From positions 1-33,717 of the forward strand of contig VFZL01000043.1 of the NCBI GenBank assembly GCA_016871175.1: a DNA stretch of 33,717 nt, written 5' to 3'. The stretch's first letter is position 1. Each line of letters starts with the position of its first letter. Both the position numbers and the translations under genes were made by a program. Source of the DNA: Acidimicrobiia bacterium (GTDB lineage Bacteria > Acidobacteriota > Vicinamibacteria > Vicinamibacterales > CAVVIG01). This document shows positions 1 through 7,517 of this stretch, piece by piece. The notes beneath the pieces were generated by a model that saw nothing but the letters and a program-made list of their open reading frames with translations, made no database searches and was not told the origin of the DNA.

Positions 1-250
1 TCCGTCCCCCGGCCCAGGTCCGAGCGGCGTTTGCGGTCAGGCCCGCAGCCTGATTACCATCAACGCGCTGTCCAATCCCCGTGCCGCGGTACAGCAGGTA
101 GTTCAGCCGAGCCGGCAGTCGGCGGACGAACAGCCTGAACACCGCCCGATCACGCATCTGCTCATCGAAGTACGCCTGGAGCATCGTCAAGGCGTACAAG
201 TCGGTGAGTAGAACGCGGCTGAAACACGGAGATGGAGAATCGGCCTGCAT
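1..250 (-). pseudogene. pncB: Nicotinate phosphoribosyltransferase, 5' fragment with frameshift
   Basis: Reading from an ATG at 250 toward the left edge gives a nicotinate phosphoribosyltransferase N-terminus: a LLTDLYALTMLQAYF segment followed by VFRLFVRRLPARLNYLL. This is the family's usual opening (TDLY.LTM..AY...VFSLFVRRLP..NYLL). The enzyme makes nicotinate mononucleotide in the NAD salvage pathway. Directly after NYLL, near position 91, the frame stops matching. The next frame reads AARGLDSAL, which resembles the family's following AAGLDSAL, and soon meets a stop. I read this as a frameshift, so the fragment is probably non-functional. The start lies 148 bases downstream of the pncA stop on the same strand, which fits a former pncA-pncB salvage operon. 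The rest is cut off by the window edge. A sequencing indel is the alternative. Confidence 0.6.
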
Positions 251-397
251 CGTTGCGGGTCTGGAATAGTCTGAACACGCGCCGTGTGTGATCGCTCGCC
301 CGAGGCGCTTCTCAGCGACAGCCCGAATGCGCCACTCCGGCCCCTAAACTCAAGCGTACTCCGATTTCCAGACGAGCGGGGACACGTTGCCGCCGCT

Positions 398-1015
398 TCA
401 GTTGCCGTGCTCTTTCAGGCGCGCGTTGGAGCGAGCGACGGCACCCCGCATCCGCATCTGCTTCACCGCCTCAGCACTGTCCTGGGGGTCGACCCCAGCC
501 GTCGCGTCCTCGAGCAGCGTGGCGCACAGTCCAGCTGCGAGCGCATCCAGCACCGACTGCTTGACGCAGTAGTCGGTCGCCAACCCGGCAACGTAGAGGT
601 GTCCGACCCCGTGTTGCCGGAGGTCGTCTAGGAAACGCGCACCGTCCGGAGTCCGTCCCTCGAATGCCGAATACCCGTCGGCGGTCGGGTCCGTCCCCTT
701 GCTGATGACCACGGTTCCCAGCGGCAGCTTGAGCCGGGGGTGGAACTGCGCCCCGACCGAGTTCTGCACGCAGTGCGGCGGCTACTTCCCGCCGCCGTGC
801 CGAAAGTGCGTCGTTTCTGGCGGATGCCAATCCCTCGACGCGTACACCGCGAGTCCGGCCCGCTCAGCCTGTTCGAGGTAGCCGTTCACCACGGGAACAA
901 TACGATCTCCCTCGGGCACGGCCAAGGCGCCCCCGCCACAGAAGTCCCGCTGAACATCCATAACAAGCCGACAGCGGTGTCGTCGTCGACCGCATGCGTG
1001 TCGGAACGGGAGCAT
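398..1015 (-). pseudogene. pncA: Nicotinamidase (isochorismatase fold) with in-frame amber codon
   Basis: This gene encodes a nicotinamidase, which hydrolyses nicotinamide to nicotinate in NAD salvage. The family residues are present: Asp in DVQRDF, the metal-binding DWH in SRDWHPPETTHF, Lys in VISKGTD, and the nucleophile Cys in GLATDYCVKQSV. The reading frame is continuous from 1015 to 398 except for a TAG at 784-782, between HFRHGGGK and PPHCVQNSVGAQFHP. Homologues have WPPHCVQ here, so one change from TGG (Trp) to TAG explains the break. Clear homology starts only at about 967 (LVMDVQRDF). The first few residues of the ATG-started frame up to 1015 come from the antisense of the groEL fragment, so the native start and promoter are missing. 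Two independent defects favour a pseudogene. Confidence 0.8.
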
Positions 1016-1209
1016 TCGGCTTCGACGCGGGCAAGGGCACTTATGTCGACCTCGTAGACGCGGGCATCATGGACGCCACGAAGGTGATCCGCATCGCGCT
1101 CGAAAACGCCGTCTCGGTGGCAGGAGTGCTGCTCTTGACCGAGGCCACGTTGACCGAGGTCCCCGAGCCCGCGAGGAAGGCCCGGGGGGAGCCCGCGGAG
1201 ATGGTGTAG
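964..1209 (+). pseudogene. groEL: GroEL chaperonin, 3'-terminal fragment
   Basis: The plus-strand frame from 964 reads [16 protein letters not shown], then [36 protein letters not shown] and [15 protein letters not shown], and stops at 1207-1209. This is the equatorial-domain C-terminus of GroEL (homologues: GFDA..G.YVDLV.AGIIDPTKVVR.AL.NA.SVA.LLLTTEA). A stop lies immediately upstream at 961-963, and about 450 upstream residues of the usual 540 or so are absent. The homology begins within a few bases of where antisense pncA homology begins, so the two form a recombination junction. A fragment of about 81 residues cannot fold as a chaperonin subunit, and I see no start or ribosome-binding site suited to it. 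Confidence 0.8.
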
Positions 1210-1372
1210 ACCCGGCATGGGGGCTGCTCGTTCACCAGGGGGCAAGGCGACTCACACGCGCCACTTCGATTCCGATTCCCGTAGCCCGCTCCGTTACACT
1301 GAGCCCGTACGGCTGGCGCGGCGTCCGCCGGGTTTCGGTTGACATTTGCCTGGCTGCCGATGGGAGCTCAGT

Positions 1373-1488
1373 GTGAAATGCCTGATGTTCGACACCCGCG
1401 CGTACGATCGCGAGGCTTTCGAGCTCGCGCGCGGATCATGCACGGCTTCGGCTGCCAGCTCCTCGGCTTTGATGTGCCACCAGGGTGA
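1373..1488 (+). pseudogene. D-2-hydroxyacid (D-lactate) dehydrogenase remnant with internal deletion
   Basis: A GTG at 1373 with GGAG about eight bases upstream opens VKCLMFDTRAYDREAFELA, which resembles LdhA-type D-lactate dehydrogenase N-termini (MK.AVFDTKPYDRE.FE). At about 1428 the frame shifts, and the next frame reads ARIMHGFGCQLLGFDVPPG before a TGA at 1486-1488. That second piece matches the segment after the NAD-binding GxGxxG of the same family (A.IM.GFGC.LL.YD). Roughly 140 codons that should separate the two pieces are missing. The breakpoint lies in the alternating string GCGCGCG, which may have served as microhomology. The product would be a dead peptide. Identification rests on two short matches in the correct order. 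Confidence 0.5.
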
Positions 1489-1590
1489 TCCGATCGGGCT
1501 GATCCGTGGCCGTGGTCCGGGCGTCCGATTGCGGAGTGGGGGGACAGGCCCTCGACTGAGCTCGGCGTTCGGGGTCTGGAGGGCGCCGGT

Positions 1591-2907
1591 TCAGGGGTTG
1601 AGACGTTCACCGGGCGGCTCGCGACTCTCGATCACGAACCGTCGACCCTTCACTTCGAATCGTGGCAGCGACCCGAGAGGGACGGCGGCCACCGGGATGG
1701 TCAAGCCAAAGGCTTGACGGAGCTGCGAGGTCAACCGCGCGCAGACCGCGGCCTCGTCACCAGTTGGCGTGACCTCGATCTGCACTGCCAGAGATGACAG
1801 CGACTCTTGTCGCCGAACCACGGCTCGAAACTCCATGATCTCGCCGAACTCGCGCACCACCGACTCGACAGCCGCAGGGAAGACATTGACGCCGCGGACG
1901 TTCACCATGTCGTCCACACGCGCGAGGACGCCGCCTTCGAGCCTCGCGAACGTGCGACCGCACGCGCACGGCTCGCGGCGGCGGACGACCACATCGCCCG
2001 TGCGATAGCGAATCACCGGATGCGCGACGCGACCGAGATTGGTGATCACCAACTCGCCGCGCTCTCCGTCGGCGACCGATCGGTCGGACCCGGGCTCGAG
2101 CACTTCGCAGATGTACTCCGCTTCGTTCAGGTGCAGAAACCCCGGTGCGTCCCAGCACTCGAAGCTGACCGGTCCAACTTCGGTCAACCCGTGGTGATCG
2201 ATCACACGAGCCCGCCACGCGTGCTCGATCCGTCGGCGCGTCGGCACGATGCTTCCGCCGGGCTCGCCGGCCACGATGATGACGCGGACACCGGCCGAGG
2301 CGAGCCATCCCGGCGACTGCGCTTCCGCCACGTCGGCCAACCGGAGCGCGTACGTGGGCGTGCAACAGACCACGCTCGGTTTCGTCGCGTCGATCATCGC
2401 CAGGCGGAGCTCGCTCGACATACCGCCGCCCGGAATCACGTGCAGGCCCGCCTGGGCGCCGGCCTCGAAACCGGCCCAGAAGCCCAGGAACGGGCCGAAG
2501 GAGAACGGAAAGAACACGCGCTCGCCCGGAGGCACGCGCGCGGCGCGATACACGGCCTTCCAGCAGTCGAGCATCCACTGCCAGCTCTCGTTGGTGTCGA
2601 TCCACCGGAGCGGCGTCCCGGTCGTCGACGACGTCTGGCAGTAGCGGGTGTACTGGTCGACGGCGTAGGTCAGTGCCGTCCCCCACGGCGGGTTCGTGGC
2701 TTGATCGGCGACGAGCTCGGCTTTCGTCGTGAAGGGCAAACGGGCCAGATCGTCAGGACACCGCAAAGACGCCGCAGTCACGCCAGCGCCTTCGAGCTTC
2801 CGGGTGTAGAACGGGTTGCGGCCCTGCAGTGCGGCCAGGAGCTCTCGCAGCCTTGCGATTTGACGCGCGTGAAGCGCGTCACGGTCGAGACGTTCCTCGG
2901 GGAGCAT
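1591..2907 (-). CDS. Phenylacetate-CoA ligase family (PaaK-like) acyl-CoA ligase
   Basis: This is a 438-residue adenylate-forming CoA ligase of the PaaK family, which activates an aromatic or related carboxylic acid to its CoA thioester through an acyl-AMP. What shows this: the N-terminal part with RNPFYTRKL, the phosphate-binding CQTSSTTGTPLRW, the RYRTGDVVV motif followed by the Cys-rich ...PCACGRTFARLEGG stretch typical of PaaK, and a C-terminal half containing MVNVRGVNVFPAAVE. Length matches the family (about 430-440). A longer in-frame extension to 3057 exists, but the ATG at 2907 overlaps the stop of the upstream thioesterase gene (TGATG) and gives the normal PaaK N-terminus. The coupling suggests that the two enzymes act on the same acyl-CoA. 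The substrate cannot be read from sequence. Confidence 0.88.
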   Translation of the reverse strand: MLPEERLDRDALHARQIARLRELLAALQGRNPFYTRKLEGAGVTAASLRCPDDLARLPFTTKAELVADQATNPPWGTALTYAVDQYTRYCQTSSTTGTPLRWIDTNESWQWMLDCWKAVYRAARVPPGERVFFPFSFGPFLGFWAGFEAGAQAGLHVIPGGGMSSELRLAMIDATKPSVVCCTPTYALRLADVAEAQSPGWLASAGVRVIIVAGEPGGSIVPTRRRIEHAWRARVIDHHGLTEVGPVSFECWDAPGFLHLNEAEYICEVLEPGSDRSVADGERGELVITNLGRVAHPVIRYRTGDVVVRRREPCACGRTFARLEGGVLARVDDMVNVRGVNVFPAAVESVVREFGEIMEFRAVVRRQESLSSLAVQIEVTPTGDEAAVCARLTSQLRQAFGLTIPVAAVPLGSLPRFEVKGRRFVIESREPPGERLNP

Positions 2908-3365
2908 CACACCTTCGGATCCGGTGCGACGGCGAAGCGCGCGGCGATCGATTCGGGAATCGGCGTCGCCTCCATCGCCCCCTCTGGGGTCCGGCGCACA
3001 CAAGCGATGGTCAAGGAGCCAGTGGCGACGACCCGACCCTCGCAGCTCACCACGCACCCGTAGCGCATCGACCGTCGTCCGATCGCCGCCACGCGAAGAT
3101 GAACCTCGAACTCATCCTCGAACCGCAGCGGCGACTTGAAGTCGAAGGACATCGACACGCGGGGAAACCCGACCTCGCTCGCCACCGGAGCAATGCTGAG
3201 TCCGGCGGCCCGCCACAGCGCGTGCTCGGCTTCCTCCATGTACCGAGCGAACCAGCTGAAGTGCACGATGCCGATCGAGTCGACCTCGTAGAAATTGACG
3301 CGACGGCGCAACCGGCACTCGGACTGTGGTGCGGGCGACTGAAGCGCGGCTGCGACGGTAGACAT
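2907..3365 (-). CDS. Hotdog-fold acyl-CoA thioesterase (4HBT family)
   Basis: This 152-residue protein has the 4-hydroxybenzoyl-CoA thioesterase signature near residues 24-45: VNFYEVDSIGIVHFSWFARY, followed by MEEAEHALW. The family's catalytic Asp corresponds to the D in EVDSIGIVH. Members hydrolyse aromatic or short acyl-CoA thioesters in the cytosol. The ATG at 3365 (MSTVAAAL) is chosen because upstream residues do not fit the fold. The stop at 2909-2907 overlaps the start of the PaaK-like ligase, so the pair is translationally coupled. Making and cleaving a CoA ester in one operon could be proofreading, or the thioesterase could act on a later pathway product; this is inference. The gene diverges from the tetR gene at 3543, leaving 177 bases for both promoters. 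Confidence 0.82.
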   Translation of the reverse strand: MSTVAAALQSPAPQSECRLRRRVNFYEVDSIGIVHFSWFARYMEEAEHALWRAAGLSIAPVASEVGFPRVSMSFDFKSPLRFEDEFEVHLRVAAIGRRSMRYGCVVSCEGRVVATGSLTIACVRRTPEGAMEATPIPESIAARFAVAPDPKV

Positions 3366-3498
3366 AGTCCGGTCAGCGCGTCGCCACCAGCAGGAGCCCG
3401 ACGAGCCCACTTGCGGCAGCTCGGGCGAGCGGTGACAGGGGCCTGACGGCCGCGTGGAGGGCTGCCAGAGTGCGCGTTCGCATGCAACACCCGAGTAT

Positions 3499-3540
3499 AG
3501 CCGCTTGACAATTATAAATTAACGAGTGACCATTTATTTC
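3499..3540. promoter_or_regulatory. AT-rich divergent promoter/operator region
   Basis: A sharply AT-rich island lies between the divergent thioesterase and tetR genes in otherwise GC-rich DNA. It contains TTGACA at 3505-3510 and the near-palindrome AATTATAAATT just after it. On the minus strand TATACT lies at 3494-3499. No plus-strand -10 box at ideal spacing is evident. The segment from about 3521 to 3539, immediately before the tetR start, is a loose inverted arrangement that could bind the regulator. Autoregulation and control of the exporter operon from here are inferred. Confidence 0.35.
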
Positions 3541-3542
3541 CG

Positions 3543-4277
3543 ATGGGTCGCCCGGCGAAATCCGACGGTCGTCAGACACGCGCGGCGGTGATGCGGGCGG
3601 CCCTGGATCTCTTCGCCCAGAAGGGCTACTTCGGCACCAGCCTGCGCGACATTGCCACGGCCATCGGCGTCCGCGAGAGCGCGCTGTACAACTACTTCTC
3701 GAGCAAGGAACAGCTCTTCGAGGCGCTCATCGCCAACGCGTCCGAGGAGCGCGTCGAGGCCTTGGCGGCGCTGACCGACGCCCCCATCACCGACGCCCGC
3801 GGGCTCCTGGAGCGCATCGTCCTCAGCGCGCTCGAGATGTTTCGACGCCCGTCTCAGGAGCAGCTGTTTCGCATCCTGATGGCGGACGGCGTCCGCCTGA
3901 CGCGAAGTGGGCGAATCGACCTGATGGAACGCCTCAGCGCCGGATGGGCGCTCGGGCGAGACCTCATGCGGCGACTCACGCGCGAGGGGTGGCTCGAGCC
4001 TGCCGACCCGGACATCTTGCTCATGGCGTTCAGTGGTCCTCTGCACGTGTGGCGACAGTTGAACGCCATCGGAGCCGAGCACCCGGCTCTGAACGACCCT
4101 GCCGCATTTGCCCGCGCGCATGTCGCGCAATTCCTCCACGGCGCTGGCGCTCGTCGTCTCGCGACTCGTCGAGTGGGTGACGCTCGGCGCGACCTTCGCC
4201 GCGCCCCGTCTCGCGTCGCGGCCGTCAATCGACGTTCGCCTTCTGCGTCGCGCGCACCGAAGCGCCGGCGTTCGTGA
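3543..4277 (+). CDS. TetR/AcrR-family transcriptional regulator
   Basis: This 244-residue repressor has an N-terminal TetR helix-turn-helix at about residues 12-58, including AALDLFAQKGYFGTSLRDI and VRESALYNYFSSKEQLFEAL. The C-terminal ligand domain is all-helical and specific to this protein. It is the first gene of the exporter operon and ends within a few bases of the membrane-fusion gene start. This is the same pairing as CecR (YbiH) with YbhGFSR in Escherichia coli, so it probably senses an exported compound and represses the pump. The last 40 or so residues after QFLHGAGA are Arg/Ala/Ser-rich and unlike a TetR tail. Family members usually end near residue 200, so the tail may be a read-through caused by an old frameshift. 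Confidence 0.88.
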   Translation: MGRPAKSDGRQTRAAVMRAALDLFAQKGYFGTSLRDIATAIGVRESALYNYFSSKEQLFEALIANASEERVEALAALTDAPITDARGLLERIVLSALEMFRRPSQEQLFRILMADGVRLTRSGRIDLMERLSAGWALGRDLMRRLTREGWLEPADPDILLMAFSGPLHVWRQLNAIGAEHPALNDPAAFARAHVAQFLHGAGARRLATRRVGDARRDLRRAPSRVAAVNRRSPSASRAPKRRRS

Positions 4278-4282
4278 TATCC

Positions 4283-5539
4283 ATGGCGACTCCTTCAGAG
4301 ACTCCCCGCCCCGCCGCACTCCCACCTGACACTCGAGCCACCGAGAGAAGTGGAGGCAAGCGGCGTCCGTTGATCCTGCTCCTCGTGCTCGCACTCGGCG
4401 CCGCCGGCTACTACGGCTACCGTCAGTTCTTCACGCATCGGGCGCCCGCAGGCATCATCGAGTTGAGTGGGCGCATCGAAGGCGATCAGGCCAAGCTGGC
4501 ACCGCGCATCTCCGGACGCATCCTCGAGATCAAAGTCCGCGAGGGCGACAGCGTGAACGCGAACGATGAGATTGCCGTGTTGGACGACGATCAGGTCCGT
4601 GCGCGCGAGGCTGCCGCGCGGGCGGCGCTCGCCCAGGCGGAGGCGCGCGCCGCCGGCGTACGTGGACAGATCGCAGTACTTCGGGAGCAGCTGCTCCAGA
4701 CGCAATTGCAGACCGAGCAGGCCAAGGTCGACTCGGGCGGACGCGTCCGACAGGCGGAAGCCGAGCTGGCCGCCGCCGAGGCACAGCTCGCACAGCAGGA
4801 GGCGTCGTATCAGCTGGCGCTCTTCGACAAGGAGGCCTACACACGGCTGGCGCAAAGCGGCGCCGTGTCCGAGCGACAAGGCAAACAGGCCGTGTCCACC
4901 GCTGATCAGCAGGCCTCAGCCGTCGCGTCCGCACAGCGCCGGGTGGAAGCAGCCCAGGGCGCGCTTGCCACGGCCCGCGCGAACCTGGCGAATCCGAACA
5001 TTCGGGCCGCCGAGGTGGCGGGCGTCCAGCGTCAGCTCGCGCAGCAGAACGCCGAGGTCATGAGCGCGATGGCGCTGATCGAACAGGCTCGTGCGCAGCT
5101 CGAGGAGGCTCAAGCCAATCGGCACGACCTCATCATCCGGGCGCCGTTCGCCGGCACCGTCGTCACGCGCGCCGCCGAACCGGGCGAGATCGTCACGGCG
5201 GGTACACCGATCGTGACCTTGGTCGATCTGGCCGCAGTGTACCTTCGCGGCTACGTGCCCGAGGGGCAGATCGGCGCGGTGAAAGCGGGTCAGCCCGCCC
5301 GGATCTTCCTGGACTCCAGCCCGGAGGCGGCGATCGACGCCATTGTGTCGCGCATCGATCCACAGGCGACGTTCACGCCCGAAAACACCTATTTCCGCGA
5401 CGATCGGGTCAAGCAGGTCGTCGGCGTCAAGCTGCTGGTCAAGGGAGCGATCGGCTTCGCGAAGCCAGGGATGCCCGCCGATGGCGAGATCCTCGTGTCC
5501 GGCAGCGGCTCGTGGCCCCAGACAGGTCCCCGCCCGTGA
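4283..5539 (+). CDS. HlyD/YbhG-type periplasmic membrane-fusion protein
   Basis: This 418-residue adaptor links an inner-membrane ABC exporter to an outer-membrane channel. One membrane anchor spans about residues 29-46. It is followed by a split biotinyl-lipoyl-like half (SGRIEGDQAKLAPRISGRI), a long coiled-coil hairpin rich in Ala, Gln and Glu over about residues 95-280, the second lipoyl half (IRAPFAGTVV...PGEIVTAGTPI), and a beta-barrel segment ending TYFRDDRVKQVVGVKLLVKG, as in YbhG. Start choice: a GTG at 4274 overlaps the tetR stop, but the ATG at 4283 (MATPSETP) is preferred. No strong Shine-Dalgarno supports either. The stop overlaps the next start (GTGA). Confidence 0.9.
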   Translation: MATPSETPRPAALPPDTRATERSGGKRRPLILLLVLALGAAGYYGYRQFFTHRAPAGIIELSGRIEGDQAKLAPRISGRILEIKVREGDSVNANDEIAVLDDDQVRAREAAARAALAQAEARAAGVRGQIAVLREQLLQTQLQTEQAKVDSGGRVRQAEAELAAAEAQLAQQEASYQLALFDKEAYTRLAQSGAVSERQGKQAVSTADQQASAVASAQRRVEAAQGALATARANLANPNIRAAEVAGVQRQLAQQNAEVMSAMALIEQARAQLEEAQANRHDLIIRAPFAGTVVTRAAEPGEIVTAGTPIVTLVDLAAVYLRGYVPEGQIGAVKAGQPARIFLDSSPEAAIDAIVSRIDPQATFTPENTYFRDDRVKQVVGVKLLVKGAIGFAKPGMPADGEILVSGSGSWPQTGPRP

Positions 5540-7509
5540 GCAGCGCCTCGGCCCTCCTCGCTCCTGAAGCTGGACACGATACGTCGCCCGCGATCCGAGT
5601 CCACGGCCTCCAGAAGCACTACGGCGAGGTGGAGGCGGTCCGCGGTGTGTCGTTCGAGATCCGCCCTGGCGAGATCTTCGGCCTGATCGGACCCGATGGT
5701 GCCGGCAAGACGTCGACGTTCCAAATTCTGGCTGGCGTGATGGAGTCGAGCGGTGGGACGGTGAACGTCTACGGTCGTCCTGCCCGCGACATGCGGGCGC
5801 AGACCGGCTATCTGACGCAGACCTTCAGCCTCTATCCCGATCTCACCGTCCTCGAGAACATCCGCTACATCGGCGATCTGCGGCGAACGCCGCGCGCGGA
5901 GATCGACAAGCGCGGATTCCACTACCTGCGGATGTTCAACATGGAGCGGTTCCCCGATCGGCTCGCAGGTCGTCTGAGCGGGGGGATGAAGCAGAAGCTC
6001 GCGCTCGCGTGTGCGTTGGTTCCGGAACCGCGCGTGTTGCTGCTCGACGAGCCCACGACTGGCGTGGACCCTGTGTCACGGCGAGAGTTCTGGGACACGC
6101 TGGCCCACCTGGCGGTGGATGGGCTGACCGTGCTCGTCGCGACGCCCTACTTGGATGAAGCGGAGCGGTGCCATCGGGTGGCCTTGATGTTTCGCGGCGA
6201 AATCCACCAGGTCGGCACGCCGGCCGAACTCCGAGCCAGTGTGTGCGCAACGCGCCTCGAGGTCCGTACGACGAGGGCGCTCGGTGATGCGGAACGGATT
6301 CTGGCGGCCGACAGCGGATTGGACCGCCCCATCATCGACGTGCAGCGATTCGGCGATCGCTTGGACGTGCTCGTCCGCGATCCGGACCGCACGGAGGCGA
6401 GCGTCCGTCAGCGCTTGACGGCGGCCGGACTCGACATCGAGGAGATCCGCCACGATGCGCCGCTGCTCGAGAACACGTTCGTCGCGCGGCTCCACGCACT
6501 CGGCGAGGTGCCCCAACACCCCGACTTCCCTGGCCAACATGCTCACCACGACCTCATCGGCCAGGTGGCGATCGGTGCGACGCAACTCGTCAAGGACTTC
6601 GGCAGCTTTCGCGCCGTCAATCACGTCAGCCTGCAGGTCCAGTACGGCGAGGTCTACGGATTGCTCGGCGCCAACGGCGCCGGCAAGACGACGACGATCA
6701 AGATGCTGTGCGGCCTGCTCGACCCGACGCACGGGTCGGTCGTACTCGCCGGCGCGTATCGAAAGATCCGTACGTCCGCGGTCCGGCAGCGCGTCGGGTA
6801 CATGTCGCAGAAGTTCTCGCTCTACGAGGATCTGTCGGTGGAGGAGAATCTGCGGTTCTTCGCGGGCGTATACGGCGTCCCGGAGGACGAGCGCGACGGC
6901 AAGATTCAGTGGGTGCTCTCGTTCGCCCACCTTGAGGGCCGCGAAGACCGGCTCGTCGGGAGCCTGCCGGGCGGATGGAAACAGCGCGTGGCACTCGGCG
7001 CCGCCATCTTGCACGAGCCCACCGTGCTCTTCCTGGACGAGCCGACGTCAGGCGTCGATCCGGTGGCACGGCGCACGTTCTGGAGCTTGATCAATCGGTT
7101 GGCTGACGCCGGCACGGCGATTCTCATCACGACCCACTACCTGGAGGAGGCTGAACAGTGCAATCGTCTCGGCTTCATGGTCGCCGGCGAGCTCGTCGCT
7201 GAAGGCACGCCGACCGGGATCAAGGCCCGCCAACATGGTCGCCTCCTCGAGCTGCACGTCAACAAGCCCCAGTTCGCGGCCGATCGCTTGAAGACCGTGA
7301 TGGACCGCTGGCGCGTGTCGCTCTTCGGCGACCGCCTGCACATCATCCTGCCGCGCGACCCGTCAGCCGAGCGGACGCTGCACGAGGCGCTGGCGCGTGA
7401 AGGTGTCGACGTGCAGTCGCAACGCGAATCGCGCTTCTCTCTCGAGGACGTCTTCATCAGCGTCGTCGAACGTGCGCGGCTGGAAGGCAAAGTGGCGCTG
7501 AACGACTGA
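5536..7509 (+). CDS. ABC exporter ATPase with two nucleotide-binding domains (YbhF-like)
   Basis: This 657-residue protein is two ABC ATPase domains in tandem, powering the two permeases downstream. Domain 1: Walker A GPDGAGKTS (about 52-60), Q-loop LTQTFSLY, signature LSGGMKQKL, Walker B VLLLDEPTTGVDP. Domain 2: Walker A GANGAGKTT (about 378-386), MSQKFSLY, signature LPGGWKQRV, Walker B VLFLDEPTSGVDP and H-loop TTHYLEEAE with His534. In domain 1 the H-loop position is Pro (ATPYLDEAE, residue 204), so that site may hydrolyse poorly or only bind ATP. The GTG at 5536 is chosen because it overlaps the previous stop by four bases; a GTG at 5512 is the alternative. The domain order and neighbours match YbhF. 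Confidence 0.92.
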   Translation: MSSASALLAPEAGHDTSPAIRVHGLQKHYGEVEAVRGVSFEIRPGEIFGLIGPDGAGKTSTFQILAGVMESSGGTVNVYGRPARDMRAQTGYLTQTFSLYPDLTVLENIRYIGDLRRTPRAEIDKRGFHYLRMFNMERFPDRLAGRLSGGMKQKLALACALVPEPRVLLLDEPTTGVDPVSRREFWDTLAHLAVDGLTVLVATPYLDEAERCHRVALMFRGEIHQVGTPAELRASVCATRLEVRTTRALGDAERILAADSGLDRPIIDVQRFGDRLDVLVRDPDRTEASVRQRLTAAGLDIEEIRHDAPLLENTFVARLHALGEVPQHPDFPGQHAHHDLIGQVAIGATQLVKDFGSFRAVNHVSLQVQYGEVYGLLGANGAGKTTTIKMLCGLLDPTHGSVVLAGAYRKIRTSAVRQRVGYMSQKFSLYEDLSVEENLRFFAGVYGVPEDERDGKIQWVLSFAHLEGREDRLVGSLPGGWKQRVALGAAILHEPTVLFLDEPTSGVDPVARRTFWSLINRLADAGTAILITTHYLEEAEQCNRLGFMVAGELVAEGTPTGIKARQHGRLLELHVNKPQFAADRLKTVMDRWRVSLFGDRLHIILPRDPSAERTLHEALAREGVDVQSQRESRFSLEDVFISVVERARLEGKVALND

Positions 7510-7517
7510 GGCTGGTC

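Noticed and set aside
1339-1344. TTGACA as a promoter for the ldhA remnant
   Set aside because: No -10 box lies at acceptable spacing, and the gene behind it is dead.
1807-3063. Long plus-strand open frame of over 400 codons opposite the ligase and thioesterase genes
   Set aside because: It is the antisense shadow of two clear enzymes in high-GC DNA; the translation is Arg- and His-rich with no family pattern.
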